A stretch of 64,000 bases of DNA from Cellvibrionales bacterium UBA1969 (GCA_002339085.1 DDDX01000082.1:1-64000); one strand, 5' to 3'. Counted from the first letter of the stretch, positions 16,769 to 26,368 are shown. A program made the numbers and translations. Notes: generated by a model not told the origin, from the sequence alone.

Positions 16769-17776
16769 TTGGTCCAATATCACAGCATTATAGATATGAT
16801 AGGCAACACACCTCTGGTGCGATTAAAACAAGCCTCGGAGATGACCGGCTGTGAAATTCTCGGCAAGGCTGAATTTTTAAATCCTGGTGGTTCAATCAAA
16901 GACCGAACGGCCCTAGGAATTATCCGCGACGCTGAACGATCAGGCGCACTCAAGCCTGGCGGCACGATTGTCGAAGGGACTGCAGGAAACACCGGTATTG
17001 GCTTAACTATTTTGGCTAATGCGCTAGGTTACAAGAGCGTGGTCGTGATGCCCATGACACAAAGTAAAGAAAAAATTGATTCGCTGGAATTATTTGGTGC
17101 TGAATTACACCTCGTGCCGGCTACTGCTTACAGCGACCCTAACCACTATACGCACTCTGCTGGCAGATTGGCAGAAGATCTAAATAGAGACAAACCTGAG
17201 GGAGTAATCTGGGCCAACCAATTCGGAAATACTGCAAATCGTGATATTCACTACACCACCACGGGTGAGGAGATTTGGCAGCAAACGAATGGGCAGGTTG
17301 ATGGCTTTATATGTGCAGCAGGCACCGGCGGCACGTTAGCGGGCGTCGCCAAAAAACTGCGCGAGCATCGAAAAGATGTCCATATAGGCATTGCAGATCC
17401 GATGGGCTCATCGTTATATGAGTATTTTAAGTATGGTGAGTTAAAAGCTGAGGGCAGCTCAATCACAGAAGGGATTGGGATTAGTCACGTGACTAATAAC
17501 CTGGGTGAAACGGATATAGACCACGCCTACCAAATTACTGATCAAGAGGCCCTACCCTTAGTATTTGATCTATTAGCGAACGAAGGGCTTTGCTTAGGAG
17601 GTTCTTCGGGGATCAATATAGCTGGCGCTATTGAGCTGGCAAAAACACTGGGGCCTGGCCACACGATAGTCACAATACTTTGTGACTATGGCACTCGCTA
17701 TCAGAGTAAATTATTTAACCCTGTGTTTTTAGAAAATAAAGGTTTACCCGTGCCTGAGTGGTTGAAAATAGGATAA
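16769..17776 (+). CDS. cysteine synthase A-like PLP enzyme
   Basis: A 335-residue fold-type II PLP enzyme. Lys44 in NPGGSIKDR binds PLP, TAGNTGIGL (71-79) is the substrate loop, and GTGGTLAG binds the phosphate. The start codon is TTG at 16769 with GGAG about 8 nt upstream and no closer ATG. Canonical CysK has TSGNTG in the loop; the TAGNTG form with EGIGISHVTNNL later is nearer to the cysteine-synthase/cysteine-desulfhydrase group. It may make cysteine from O-acetylserine and sulfide, or release sulfide from cysteine. cysE lies about 24 kb away, not adjacent. Confidence 0.82.
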   Translation: MVQYHSIIDMIGNTPLVRLKQASEMTGCEILGKAEFLNPGGSIKDRTALGIIRDAERSGALKPGGTIVEGTAGNTGIGLTILANALGYKSVVVMPMTQSKEKIDSLELFGAELHLVPATAYSDPNHYTHSAGRLAEDLNRDKPEGVIWANQFGNTANRDIHYTTTGEEIWQQTNGQVDGFICAAGTGGTLAGVAKKLREHRKDVHIGIADPMGSSLYEYFKYGELKAEGSSITEGIGISHVTNNLGETDIDHAYQITDQEALPLVFDLLANEGLCLGGSSGINIAGAIELAKTLGPGHTIVTILCDYGTRYQSKLFNPVFLENKGLPVPEWLKIG

Positions 17777-17794
17777 GGCTTTCATTACCTATTA

Positions 17795-18484
17795 CTAAAA
17801 CTCATAGGCAATTCTCGCATAGGTCTCGGTATCTAAGTGATCCTTGCCTAAAGGTACCTGCTCCGTATACTTAGCGTCCATACCGACATTGAGAGCAACA
17901 CTCGATATCAACTGTGATTTGATATTAACTCCTAATCGACTAATCGTATTTTTATCACCACCTTCAATATTTAAGTATTGCAAGAATGTAGCCGTCTCGC
18001 TCATTTTCCATTGATAGTATCCACCAACACGCAGCGTCCATTCTTTTTCATTAGATTGTGTTTCAAATCCATTCACGCGATAACCCGGACCGACTTCCAG
18101 GCGCAAGTCATGCTCGCTTGTTTCAACTATCTGCTGACCATAACCCAAACCAATACTGGTCTGATAATCAAAACCACTAAATCGGTCATCCTCACTAACC
18201 AATAAAATAAAAAGAGATTTACCTTCAGGAAGCTTTTTATCCGCCTGAAGATCAACACTATACTTCTCGGCACTGGTATTTTGATTGCTAGAACTAGACA
18301 AAGTGGCTAACGTGCTCTTATAAGTCCAACTTGCCGTGTCTTTTAAGAAGGTTAACTGGCTATTTATCGTCTGGCCTTCCGAGTTACCAGAGGTGCTTAA
18401 TAAACCGAACTCCAATTCCACCACTATAGAATCAGAATGAGCGTGCATAGAAATGAGTAATAATATAGGAAAGAATAGTCGCAT
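17795..18484 (-). CDS. DUF481 outer-membrane beta-barrel protein (YdiY-like)
   Basis: A 229-residue protein with a short signal peptide (ending near HAHS) and repeated amphipathic beta strands, finishing in the aromatic-terminated strand YARIAYEF. The N-terminal LEFGLLSTSGNSEGQT and central SIGLGYGQQIV and VGPGYR stretches are typical of the DUF481/YdiY family, which are small outer-membrane barrels of uncertain role (salt-induced in some species). It is the last gene of the biotin operon, 12 nt after the DUF3094 gene, so it is probably cotranscribed with no obvious functional link. Confidence 0.78.
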   Translation of the reverse strand: MRLFFPILLLISMHAHSDSIVVELEFGLLSTSGNSEGQTINSQLTFLKDTASWTYKSTLATLSSSSNQNTSAEKYSVDLQADKKLPEGKSLFILLVSEDDRFSGFDYQTSIGLGYGQQIVETSEHDLRLEVGPGYRVNGFETQSNEKEWTLRVGGYYQWKMSETATFLQYLNIEGGDKNTISRLGVNIKSQLISSVALNVGMDAKYTEQVPLGKDHLDTETYARIAYEF

Positions 18485-18496
18485 TTATAATTGGCT

Positions 18497-18787
18497 CTAT
18501 TCTAGAACAAGCCAAGCAATGAATCGACTAAGAAAACCCAAACCGATAACAACGGAAATTAACATAAACATCATTAGGCTAACACTAAAGGGCTTTCTTT
18601 CCACAGAATGAATTGGAGCAGATAAATACTTTTCAACGCGGGCAAGGTCTTTTTCTGACAATTGAGCCTGATCAAACTCAACAGAATCGGCATCTTGCAA
18701 TGCCTTTTCTATATTTGAAACTGGCTCTTGAGGGGTAAAACTTTGGTCTTTGCTCATATCTAATAACCTAAAGACTGAATAATCCAA
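18497..18787 (-). CDS. DUF3094-family small inner-membrane protein
   Basis: A 96-residue protein: acidic, soluble N-terminal half with LSEKDLARVEKYLSAPIHSV, then one C-terminal membrane helix (MMFMLISVVIGLGFLSRFIA). The arrangement 'YLsaPiHsVeRkPF' followed by a helix ending in LLSR-AW is the DUF3094 pattern of Pseudomonas and relatives. Function unknown. It lies 10 nt after bioD and 12 nt before the DUF481 gene. Confidence 0.7.
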   Translation of the reverse strand: MDYSVFRLLDMSKDQSFTPQEPVSNIEKALQDADSVEFDQAQLSEKDLARVEKYLSAPIHSVERKPFSVSLMMFMLISVVIGLGFLSRFIAWLVLE

Positions 18788-18797
18788 ATACTATAAT

Positions 18798-19496
18798 TTA
18801 AGACTCTGTTTCTTCAAGTAGAGTCGGTATATCAATATATACGGCCGAACTCTCTGTGTCGATCGCTGATAAGAAGGGTATTTCAGCCACAAGTGGCGCT
18901 ACTATTTTTTCCTTCAAAGTTGCAATATTTTCATGGTTATAGGGCATATCCGATGAAAGATGATTTGCCACCCATCCAGCCAGTTTCAGGCCACTTGCTT
19001 CAATAGATGCAACTGTTAACAGTGCATGATTAAGACATCCTAACTTTAGACCAACCACGAGAATTATCTCACACCCCAATGGTTCGGCTAAATCAGCAAC
19101 CGTCTTTTGATCATTGAGAGGCACCAACCAACCACCAGCGCCCTCTACAACTACAATATCAGCTGGGGAGTCAATGATTGATCTGCAACGCTCAACACAC
19201 TCAGAAAAACCAATTTTTCGCCCCTCATTCGCCGCTGCTATGTGAGGTGCTATGGGTTGTTCAAAGAGATACGGGTTGACGTCTTTATAACTGTCTTTTT
19301 GACTAGCGGCGACTTGTAGCATCAGTGCATCTTCATTAAAAAATCCATCCTTCAAATGGATCCCTCCTGCCGCAACAGGTTTAAGTGCCGCAGTCAAAAA
19401 TCCTGCATCCGTGCATGCACTCAATAATCCTGTTGCAAAAACTGTTTTGCCCGCATCTGTATCGGTCCCCGTAATAAACCACCGCTTTTTTGTCAC
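18798..19496 (-). CDS. bioD: dethiobiotin synthetase
   Basis: A 232-residue ATP-dependent carboxylase that closes the ureido ring of 7,8-diaminopelargonate to give dethiobiotin. The P-loop is GTDTDAGKT (10-18), followed by ALKPVAAGG and VVEGAGGWLVPL, all diagnostic of BioD. It follows bioHC by 31 nt in the bio operon. Confidence 0.95.
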   Translation of the reverse strand: MTKKRWFITGTDTDAGKTVFATGLLSACTDAGFLTAALKPVAAGGIHLKDGFFNEDALMLQVAASQKDSYKDVNPYLFEQPIAPHIAAANEGRKIGFSECVERCRSIIDSPADIVVVEGAGGWLVPLNDQKTVADLAEPLGCEIILVVGLKLGCLNHALLTVASIEASGLKLAGWVANHLSSDMPYNHENIATLKEKIVAPLVAEIPFLSAIDTESSAVYIDIPTLLEETES

Positions 19497-19527
19497 TGTG
19501 ATAATTTCCTTAATATACTAAAAATTT

Positions 19528-21171
19528 CTATGGTCGCTTAGTAAGTTCCAAGTATACAACTCGATAAGTTAGTGGGTATTGATTTTTATTCGTCTTAAAA
19601 CTTTGATAGGCTTCAGAAAATCTTTTATATTTATTTTTACCCAGAAAACCCTGCGCGCGCTGGGAATTCATATTATGCGCGCCAATTTTTTTAACGCTTT
19701 CAAGTAAGTCTCTTAAATCATCAAAATATTGAACCTGGTCAACCTCATGACAATTATCTAAGGCCAATCCAGCTAGCTCACAACTCTGCTGTAATTTTGA
19801 TAAACTCTCAAATCGGTTCACATGAACACCACGATCTACCATAGACCAAGCATACTTTAGCTCAAATAAAGTACCTTGAATTAACGTGCTAAAAAAAGCC
19901 TTACCTCCAATAACCAGAGTTCTAGCGCATTCATTAAAAAACTCATCGACATCATCGCACCACTGTACCGATAAGTTTGAAAAAATCAGGTCAACGCTAG
20001 ATTTTTGAATTGGCAAATTTTCAATATCGCCTTGGACTTGTAAAGCTTTTATAGGTAATTTTTTTTCTGGTGATTCTGCGGCTTGAAACCTTTTTGAGTA
20101 AGCAAGCATAGCGCCAGAAAGATCAAGCTCAAAAATTTGAGCGGCAGGATAATTATCACGCAGTGAGCCAGAGTGAAAACCAGTGCCTGAGCCCAAATCA
20201 ACTAACCGATCAATTTCCTTATCGGGTAATAGCTCTAGCAGTTTTAATCCCGTTTCATGCTGAAATTTAGCCAGCTCATCATAGCCTTCGGCAGCGCTGG
20301 AAAAGGAATCAGCAATCAATTCCTTACTAATTATCTGATTTTGTAGGGCCCGCAAGAGAAACTGGCTCGTATCTAATTGCCATTTCTCTGACTCCGATAT
20401 AAACGGTAGGTGGGCTGAGTCAAAAAAAATTTGATATTCATGGTGCTTATGATTTTCAGCTATTGATCTACAGGAAGAGGCAGGCACAAGGCTGTCATAT
20501 TGGCCAAACTGATGCATCACGGGTATCGATAAAATTTGCCAGCAATCATATAAATCAAAATTTTCGAGCACAGATAAACCAAGTTCAAGTCCGTCTATTG
20601 AAAATTCAACTCCGTCTATAAGCGATCTTATGCAACGGCAGTCATGCTTTGCAGTTTCAATGCCCTGGGCCTGCATGACTTGAAAACGAGTTATTTGATT
20701 CTGTAAAGATGCTGACGATAATGCATCGCTGAATGCGGAAAAATCCAATCTTTCCATGCCAGATGGCGATTTAGGATTGGCGAGAAATGATTGATTTGTT
20801 GCGATCGTAACGAGCGCTGTTACTCTCTCTGTTAACCTTTGTGCCAAAAGCGATCCAACGATCCCACCCAGTGACCAACCGATAATCGAAAAATTTTTAA
20901 CCGGAATGCATGCCTCTAGTTCGCTAACAAATTCATCGATAGAATTAAAACTAAGCTCTACATGCTCTCCATGGCCAGGGAGGTCAACAGTTAAAAGATT
21001 AAATGATAAGGCAAGCTTTTCAGTCGAGTTAGCCCATATTCCACTGCTTGACCCCCACCCATGGATCAAGAGAATGGAGGGAAGCTCCTCATCATAACTA
21101 TTAAGATAGTTAATCTTTAATTCACTTTGGCCATCAGAATTTAAAATCTTTTTATTCATCATGGCTGACAA
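19528..21171 (-). CDS. bioHC: BioH-BioC fusion: pimeloyl-ACP methyl ester esterase / malonyl-ACP O-methyltransferase
   Basis: A 547-residue two-domain protein. Residues ~20-275 are an alpha/beta hydrolase of BioH type: IHGWGSSSGIW, nucleophile Ser100 in GWSLGG, Asp226 in FGQYDSLVP and His254 in DSAHLPFIS. Residues ~285-547 are a SAM-dependent methyltransferase of BioC type: DSFSSAAEGYDELAKFQHE, SAM motif VDLGSGTGF (324-332) and SNLSVQWCDD. BioC starts pimelate synthesis by methylating malonyl-ACP and BioH ends it by removing the methyl group, so the fusion joins the first and last steps. The frame runs unbroken through both domains, overlapping bioF by 13 nt. Such fusions are known in some Cellvibrionales. 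Confidence 0.93.
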   Translation of the reverse strand: MSAMMNKKILNSDGQSELKINYLNSYDEELPSILLIHGWGSSSGIWANSTEKLALSFNLLTVDLPGHGEHVELSFNSIDEFVSELEACIPVKNFSIIGWSLGGIVGSLLAQRLTERVTALVTIATNQSFLANPKSPSGMERLDFSAFSDALSSASLQNQITRFQVMQAQGIETAKHDCRCIRSLIDGVEFSIDGLELGLSVLENFDLYDCWQILSIPVMHQFGQYDSLVPASSCRSIAENHKHHEYQIFFDSAHLPFISESEKWQLDTSQFLLRALQNQIISKELIADSFSSAAEGYDELAKFQHETGLKLLELLPDKEIDRLVDLGSGTGFHSGSLRDNYPAAQIFELDLSGAMLAYSKRFQAAESPEKKLPIKALQVQGDIENLPIQKSSVDLIFSNLSVQWCDDVDEFFNECARTLVIGGKAFFSTLIQGTLFELKYAWSMVDRGVHVNRFESLSKLQQSCELAGLALDNCHEVDQVQYFDDLRDLLESVKKIGAHNMNSQRAQGFLGKNKYKRFSEAYQSFKTNKNQYPLTYRVVYLELTKRP

Positions 21172-22325
21172 TCTTCAAGTACCTGAATTAATTGATCCAG
21201 CTGTGAAAAAGTGTGAGCTGCCGATAAGGTAATGCGCAACCGCGCAGACTCTGCTGGAACTGTCGGCGGGCGGATAGCCGAGATCATCATGCCCTCTTCC
21301 ATTAACCTCTCACTTAGGGCTAATGCACGTGAATTATCACCAACAACTAACGCCTGTATCGCCGATGAAGACGGTAGGAATTGAAAATTCAAGTTAGCAG
21401 TCTTTTCTTTGAAATAATCAATTAATGTTTTTAGATGAGCTCTTCTCTGAGGTTCATCTTTATTAACTTTCAAAGATTGAAGAATTGCTTCTGCACATGC
21501 TGGCGGTAAAGCCGTCGTATAGATATAGCTTCGAGAGAGCTGTATAAGGCTCTCGATCAAGGCATTACTCCCGGCAACAAACGCGCCTGCTACTCCAATT
21601 GCCTTACCTAACGTACCCATTAGTATGGGTAAATCATCTTGATCTAGATCGAAATGCTCACTGATTCCTGCACCATTCTCACCAAGCCATCCAAACCCAT
21701 GCGCATCATCAACCATCAATGCGGCATCGTATTTTTTACAGATCGATGATAGGTCCTTAAGGGGCGACATATCACCATCCATACTAAAGACACCATCTAC
21801 AGCCAATATTTTTCGAGGGCACTCGGTAGTCTTTTCAAGTTGTACTTCAAGATGTTCCAAATCATTATGTCTAAAGCGAAGAAAGTTTGCGCTACTTAGC
21901 CGAGCGCCATCTATCAGAGAGGCATGGTTAAGCTTGTCTTGGATAACTGCATCACCCTTAGACAAAAGACCACTCAAAATACCAAGATTAGCCATATAGC
22001 CAGAGGAGAATACAAGCGCCCTGTCCCTGCCGGTGAATTCTGCTAGTGCCTTCTCGAGATTATGATGAGGCAGTTGATGGCCGACAACTAGATGAGAGGC
22101 GCCAGCGCCAGCCCCATAGTCCTTGATGGCAGTTTGGAACCTAGATACTACGTCAGGGTGATTGGCTAAACCGAGATAATCATTGCTTGAAAAATTAATA
22201 TAATCACGTCCCGCGATACTTATGACAGCTCCCTGGGGAGAATCAACTGTATTTCGATATCTATATAGATTTTCTTCCTCTCGCTTTGCTAAGGGCGTAA
22301 TTAAATTATCTATCCAATGAGTCAT
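21159..22325 (-). CDS. bioF: 8-amino-7-oxononanoate synthase
   Basis: A 388-residue PLP-dependent alpha-oxoamine synthase that condenses pimeloyl-ACP with alanine. The PLP lysine is Lys241 in GTLGKAIGVAG; MVDDAHGFGWLG holds the PLP-pyridine Asp and ring-stacking His region, and SSGYMANLG is also conserved. It lies 35 nt after bioB, and its last codons overlap the start of bioHC by 13 nt, suggesting translational coupling. Confidence 0.95.
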   Translation of the reverse strand: MTHWIDNLITPLAKREEENLYRYRNTVDSPQGAVISIAGRDYINFSSNDYLGLANHPDVVSRFQTAIKDYGAGAGASHLVVGHQLPHHNLEKALAEFTGRDRALVFSSGYMANLGILSGLLSKGDAVIQDKLNHASLIDGARLSSANFLRFRHNDLEHLEVQLEKTTECPRKILAVDGVFSMDGDMSPLKDLSSICKKYDAALMVDDAHGFGWLGENGAGISEHFDLDQDDLPILMGTLGKAIGVAGAFVAGSNALIESLIQLSRSYIYTTALPPACAEAILQSLKVNKDEPQRRAHLKTLIDYFKEKTANLNFQFLPSSSAIQALVVGDNSRALALSERLMEEGMMISAIRPPTVPAESARLRITLSAAHTFSQLDQLIQVLEDCQP

Positions 22326-22360
22326 TGGTTAACCTAGTAGGAATTAAAGAGGCTGGATAC

Positions 22361-23428
22361 CTAATTAGATGCGGCGTTGTAGTATAAATCAGATTTATCC
22401 TTGGCCGACTCTTCTGCTAGTTGCGTTGGATCAATCTGCTTACCCTCGGGCGATATACCTAAACGCTCAAATAAGTCGAGATCCTTATTAGCTTCGGGGT
22501 TTGGTGTGGTTAACAGTTTCTCACCATAGAATATTGAGTTGGCGCCTGCAAAATAAACGAGTGCGTGCATTTCCTCGTTCATCGTCTCTCGACCGGCAGA
22601 TAGGCGGACGTAAGATTTTGGCATCATGATTCGAGCTACGGCAATAGTTCGGATAAAATCGAAGTTATCGAAATCTTCCTCATTAGCCATGGGCGTCCCT
22701 TCAACGCGTACCAATCTATTAATGGGTACACTCTGAGGGTGCTCTGGCATATTGGCCAACTCAATTAATAGACCTACCCGATCATTAATCGACTCGCCCA
22801 TCCCGACGATGCCACCTGAGCAGACATTAATGCCGGCTTCTCTGACATGATGAAGAGTATCTAAACGGTCCTGATATGTTCGGGTAGTAATGATATCGCC
22901 ATAGTACTCCGGCGATGTGTCTAGGTTATGGTTATAGTAATCGAGCCCTGCATCTGATAACGCTGTGGCTTGATGAGGTTTTAGCATGCCCAGTGTCATA
23001 CACGTCTCAAGGCCCATTGCCTTCACACCTTCAACCATCGCAAGAACCTTAGTCATATCCCTGTCTTTAGGTGAACGCCATGCAGCGCCCATACAGAAAC
23101 GAGTTGAACCAGCAGCCTTAGCGGCGCTAGCCTCTTTCAAAACTTTTTCGACTTCCATCAACTGTTCAACTTCAAGCCCAGTGTCATAACGTGTGCTCTG
23201 TGGGCAGTACTTACAGTCCTCTGGACACGCACCCGTTTTGATAGATAGCAAGGTGCTGACTTGTACTTCATTCGGATCAAAGTTTACGCGATGAATAGAC
23301 TGCGCCTTGAAAAGTAAATCGTTGAATGGCAAAGCAAAGAGCTCGGCAACCTCCGAACGACGCCAGTCGTGCCTTAAAGCTGGAACTGAAGGCTGCGCAA
23401 CGGCAAGAGAAGCGTTATTTTCGGACAT
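22361..23428 (-). CDS. bioB: biotin synthase
   Basis: A 355-residue radical-SAM enzyme that inserts sulfur into dethiobiotin. The [4Fe-4S] motif [11 protein letters not shown] is at Cys68, Cys72 and Cys75; [14 protein letters not shown] and [11 protein letters not shown] are BioB signatures. It is the first gene of the operon, about 80 nt downstream of a promoter overlapped by a BirA-type operator. bioA, needed between BioF and BioD, is absent from this window. Confidence 0.96.
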   Translation of the reverse strand: MSENNASLAVAQPSVPALRHDWRRSEVAELFALPFNDLLFKAQSIHRVNFDPNEVQVSTLLSIKTGACPEDCKYCPQSTRYDTGLEVEQLMEVEKVLKEASAAKAAGSTRFCMGAAWRSPKDRDMTKVLAMVEGVKAMGLETCMTLGMLKPHQATALSDAGLDYYNHNLDTSPEYYGDIITTRTYQDRLDTLHHVREAGINVCSGGIVGMGESINDRVGLLIELANMPEHPQSVPINRLVRVEGTPMANEEDFDNFDFIRTIAVARIMMPKSYVRLSAGRETMNEEMHALVYFAGANSIFYGEKLLTTPNPEANKDLDLFERLGISPEGKQIDPTQLAEESAKDKSDLYYNAASN

Positions 23429-23509
23429 CGACGGTTTACCTTATCTATTTAATGGTTGATTAACTCGGCTATTTTGGCTATTTACTGGCTGATAAGCGAA
23501 TATGGGTCA

Positions 23510-23537
23510 ATATTACGGCCCTAGGATATGCTGTCAA
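23510..23537 (-). promoter_or_regulatory. promoter of the bio operon
   Basis: On the minus strand TTGACA (23532-23537), a perfect -35, is followed after 16 bp by TAATAT (23510-23515). The -35 box lies inside the left arm of the BirA-type operator, so bound BirA would block RNA polymerase. Confidence 0.65.
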
Positions 23538-23563
23538 CTGTATTTTAGATATTTAGTTTACAG
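23531..23563. promoter_or_regulatory. BirA-type biotin operator
   Basis: CTGTCAACT (23531-23539), a 15-bp spacer, then AGTTTACAG (23555-23563). Against the known biotin-repressor consensus TTGTAAACC-N15-GGTTTACAA the arms match 6 of 9 and 7 of 9, with the right spacing. Its place between bioB and modA, over the bioB -35 box, supports the call. Confidence 0.75.
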
Positions 23564-23673
23564 TGTATTGCAAAATTTTTCAAGCTATTGATTTTATTGG
23601 TATTAAAGCTCCATAAGTAACCATCGACGTATTATCCGGGTTAATTTAGAATGTCTTAAAAATTAGGCCTCAT

Positions 23674-24531
23674 ATGACTCTTAAAAATAATTTTCCAGGA
23701 ATCCTACTGATGGTGTTAACCATTGGGCTGGCTTATTTTTCCTGGCTATTATTAAAACCCGATAACGCTAGTGGCGACATTGAAAAGAAGTCTAACACTC
23801 AAACGGTCAATATAGCGGTTGCGGCAAACTACAAAAAAATATTATCTAATTCGATCAATAAGTATCAGTCAGATAATCAAATAACAAAAGACTTCACCAT
23901 AAATATAATTAGTGGGTCTACTGGCGCTCTATTCACACAAATTAAAAATGGAGCGCCCTTCGATCTATTTCTTGCAGCTGATATGGAGCGACCACAAACG
24001 CTAGTAAAAGCAAATTTAACCATTGAGGATAAGCCATTTATTTATACTACCGGTACGCTGGCTATTGCCTATCAATCGACGGGTGGTAAAGAATTTAATT
24101 GTGGGGACAATAATCTTGATCAGAGCCAGCTTGATCAACTAATAGATCATTTATTAAAAGAAGGTGAAGACAGTAAGACTATTGCTATCGCTAACCCAAT
24201 TACCGCACCTTACGGGAAAGCCGCTGAAAAACTATTAGAAAAATTAAAGAGCATAGGAAAAGAAAATAGGGTTAAAATTATTCGAGGCAAGGATATCATT
24301 CACGCACAGCAAATATTATTGAGCGGACATGCTGATATGGCTTTTCTTGCTTCCCATATGGAGGAAGGGATAAATAAAGCTGGGTTTTCATATTGCTCGA
24401 TCGATCGGTCATTGTACCCCCCGATTGAGCAGGGTATGGTATCTATAAAGCCTAAAGGAATGAATTATACACATCAATTAATCATAAATGAAATAATTGT
24501 CCACATTAAAAATATATCTGACAAAATCTAA
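23674..24531 (+). CDS. modA: molybdate ABC transporter, substrate-binding protein
   Basis: A 285-residue periplasmic protein with an N-terminal hydrophobic anchor/signal segment and the ModA fold: VNIAVAANYKKIL, the oxyanion-loop region SGSTGALFTQIKNGAPFDLFL, AADMERP and ITAPYGKAAEKLL. It captures molybdate (or tungstate) for ModBC. There is no lipobox cysteine, so it is either released or held by an uncleaved helix. It is divergent from bioB and stands 2 nt before modB. No palindromic ModE site was evident upstream. Confidence 0.9.
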   Translation: MTLKNNFPGILLMVLTIGLAYFSWLLLKPDNASGDIEKKSNTQTVNIAVAANYKKILSNSINKYQSDNQITKDFTINIISGSTGALFTQIKNGAPFDLFLAADMERPQTLVKANLTIEDKPFIYTTGTLAIAYQSTGGKEFNCGDNNLDQSQLDQLIDHLLKEGEDSKTIAIANPITAPYGKAAEKLLEKLKSIGKENRVKIIRGKDIIHAQQILLSGHADMAFLASHMEEGINKAGFSYCSIDRSLYPPIEQGMVSIKPKGMNYTHQLIINEIIVHIKNISDKI

Positions 24532-24533
24532 AT

Positions 24534-25223
24534 ATGCTTTTTGAAAATAATGACATCACGGCAATATTTCTTACGCTGCAATTAGCCAGTATTAGCACAT
24601 TCATTCTATTGATAATTGGTTTGCCATTAGCTTGGTGGTTAGCTCGAACCCATCATCGCGCAAAAATCCTTATTGAGACATTTATAGCAATGCCACTTAT
24701 CCTACCGCCCACTGTTATTGGATTCTACCTTCTCCTCGCTTTTTCTCCTGATAATATACTCTCTCAGACTTGGGAAAACCTATTTAGCAGCTCGCTGGCA
24801 TTCAGTTTTAGTGGTTTGGTTGTTGGGTCAGTCATCTACTCTCTTCCCTTTATTGTCCAGCCGATGCAAAGTGCCTACGAGCGGATACCTGATCTTACTC
24901 TAAAAACCGCCGCCTCTCTTGGAGCAAGTAAATTTGATCAATCCCTAAGTATTATTTTACCAATGACAAAGCGAGCAACAATTGCATCAGCTGCCTTAGC
25001 TTTCGCTCACACAATGGGAGAGTTTGGCATCGTGCTTATGATTGGAGGAAATATTCCTGGTGAGACGCAAGTGGTAAGTATTGCTTTATTTGAACATGTT
25101 GAATCGATGGCATATGAAGAAGCGCATAATTTAGCGCTTTTACTACTGGCATTCTCTTTTACTACCCTAGTTATGATAAATACGCTTAGCGGAAAGACTA
25201 AGCCAAGAGTACGACATGCTTAA
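24534..25223 (+). CDS. modB: molybdate ABC transporter, permease
   Basis: A 229-residue inner-membrane permease with five or six membrane helices. The cytoplasmic EAA loop that docks on ModC is LKTAASLGASKFDQSLSIIL, and GEFGIVLMIGGNIPGET is a ModB/CysT-family hallmark. It starts 2 nt after modA and overlaps modC by 8 nt, so the three genes are a tight operon. Confidence 0.93.
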   Translation: MLFENNDITAIFLTLQLASISTFILLIIGLPLAWWLARTHHRAKILIETFIAMPLILPPTVIGFYLLLAFSPDNILSQTWENLFSSSLAFSFSGLVVGSVIYSLPFIVQPMQSAYERIPDLTLKTAASLGASKFDQSLSIILPMTKRATIASAALAFAHTMGEFGIVLMIGGNIPGETQVVSIALFEHVESMAYEEAHNLALLLLAFSFTTLVMINTLSGKTKPRVRHA

Positions 25224-26331
25224 GTGTGATTTAAAAACGAGGCTCGGTGATTTTTTACTTCAACTAAAATTTTCATTACCTAGCGATGGCATCACTGTTA
25301 TTTTTGGTCAATCTGGCAGCGGCAAAAGTAGCCTCTTAAACATGATTGCAGGGTTTGATCAGCCAACTGAGTATGGAAGCATTCACTTTAATGATCAAAA
25401 CTGGTTGGCTCTATCACCTAGCGGCCAGATCGAAAAAACATCCATTCAACATCGAAAAATAGCCTACGTCACCCAAGCACCCTGCTTATTTGAACATTTA
25501 TCTATTAAGCAAAGCCTTCAATATGCGATTGATCGACAACACCGAAATACAGTCAATGACCAAGATAGCTATCCATCACTTACAGATATCAGCCAATATT
25601 TTAATATCAATTACCTATGGGAAAAGTTTCCTGAGCAATTATCTGGCGGGGAAAAACAAAGGGTGGCTATCGCAAGAGCAATTTTATCTGCGCCACAGTT
25701 GATTTTATTTGATGAACCCCTAAATGGCTTAGATGAAAATCACCGCGAGCAGATATTAGGTCATCTAGAGAAGCTTCAACAAAAAATTTCATTGCCAATT
25801 TTGTATGTCACACATAATATGGAAGAGCTTATGCGTCTTGCGGACCGCGTGCTTGTTTTAGAGCAAGGCTCGCTGTTGGCACTCAAAAAAATTAGTGACA
25901 TCCTCTCTGACTTAACACTCCCCTTTAGTCAACATCAGCAAGCAGGTGTTGTCATATCTGCAAAGGTTCATTCTTACGATGAAATTAACCACCTAATCGA
26001 ATTAGACCTGGGAGATAATCAATTTTTGTGGGTTACTAGCCCATCAACCAATCATTTAGCGGATGAAGAAATTCGTCTACGTGTTTATGCAAAAGACATT
26101 AGTCTAACCCGGCAACCAGCCAAAGATTCCAGTATTTTAAACATCATTCCTGTCAAAATTATTGGCATCTCTGAATCAGGAGCTGGCCAATCGATTATTA
26201 AATTGAGCTGTCGCCAGCAGAATTTTCTAGCAAGGCTAACAAATAAATCCATCCAGAAGCTCTCGCTAAAGATTGGCGATGAAGTTTTTGCGCAAATCAA
26301 AGGGATTGCTATACTAGGCTCCAGAATCTAG
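25216..26331 (+). CDS. modC: molybdate ABC transporter, ATP-binding protein
   Basis: A 371-residue ABC ATPase: Walker A GQSGSGKSS (31-39), signature LSGGEKQRVAIARA, Walker B LILFDEPLNGLDE and the switch THNMEE. The last ~75 residues are a molybdate-binding TOBE-like domain (SILNIIPVKIIGISESGAGQ), which is specific to ModC and can sense intracellular molybdate. It ends the operon. Confidence 0.94.
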   Translation: MLKCDLKTRLGDFLLQLKFSLPSDGITVIFGQSGSGKSSLLNMIAGFDQPTEYGSIHFNDQNWLALSPSGQIEKTSIQHRKIAYVTQAPCLFEHLSIKQSLQYAIDRQHRNTVNDQDSYPSLTDISQYFNINYLWEKFPEQLSGGEKQRVAIARAILSAPQLILFDEPLNGLDENHREQILGHLEKLQQKISLPILYVTHNMEELMRLADRVLVLEQGSLLALKKISDILSDLTLPFSQHQQAGVVISAKVHSYDEINHLIELDLGDNQFLWVTSPSTNHLADEEIRLRVYAKDISLTRQPAKDSSILNIIPVKIIGISESGAGQSIIKLSCRQQNFLARLTNKSIQKLSLKIGDEVFAQIKGIAILGSRI

Positions 26332-26368
26332 TTTCCTACTTTATGACAGCTTGGACTCAACTTTTTAA

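Noticed and set aside
19528..21171. BioH-BioC frame as an artefact of a missing stop
   Set aside because: Both domains are complete with catalytic residues and the linker has no internal start with a ribosome site; fusions of this kind are known.
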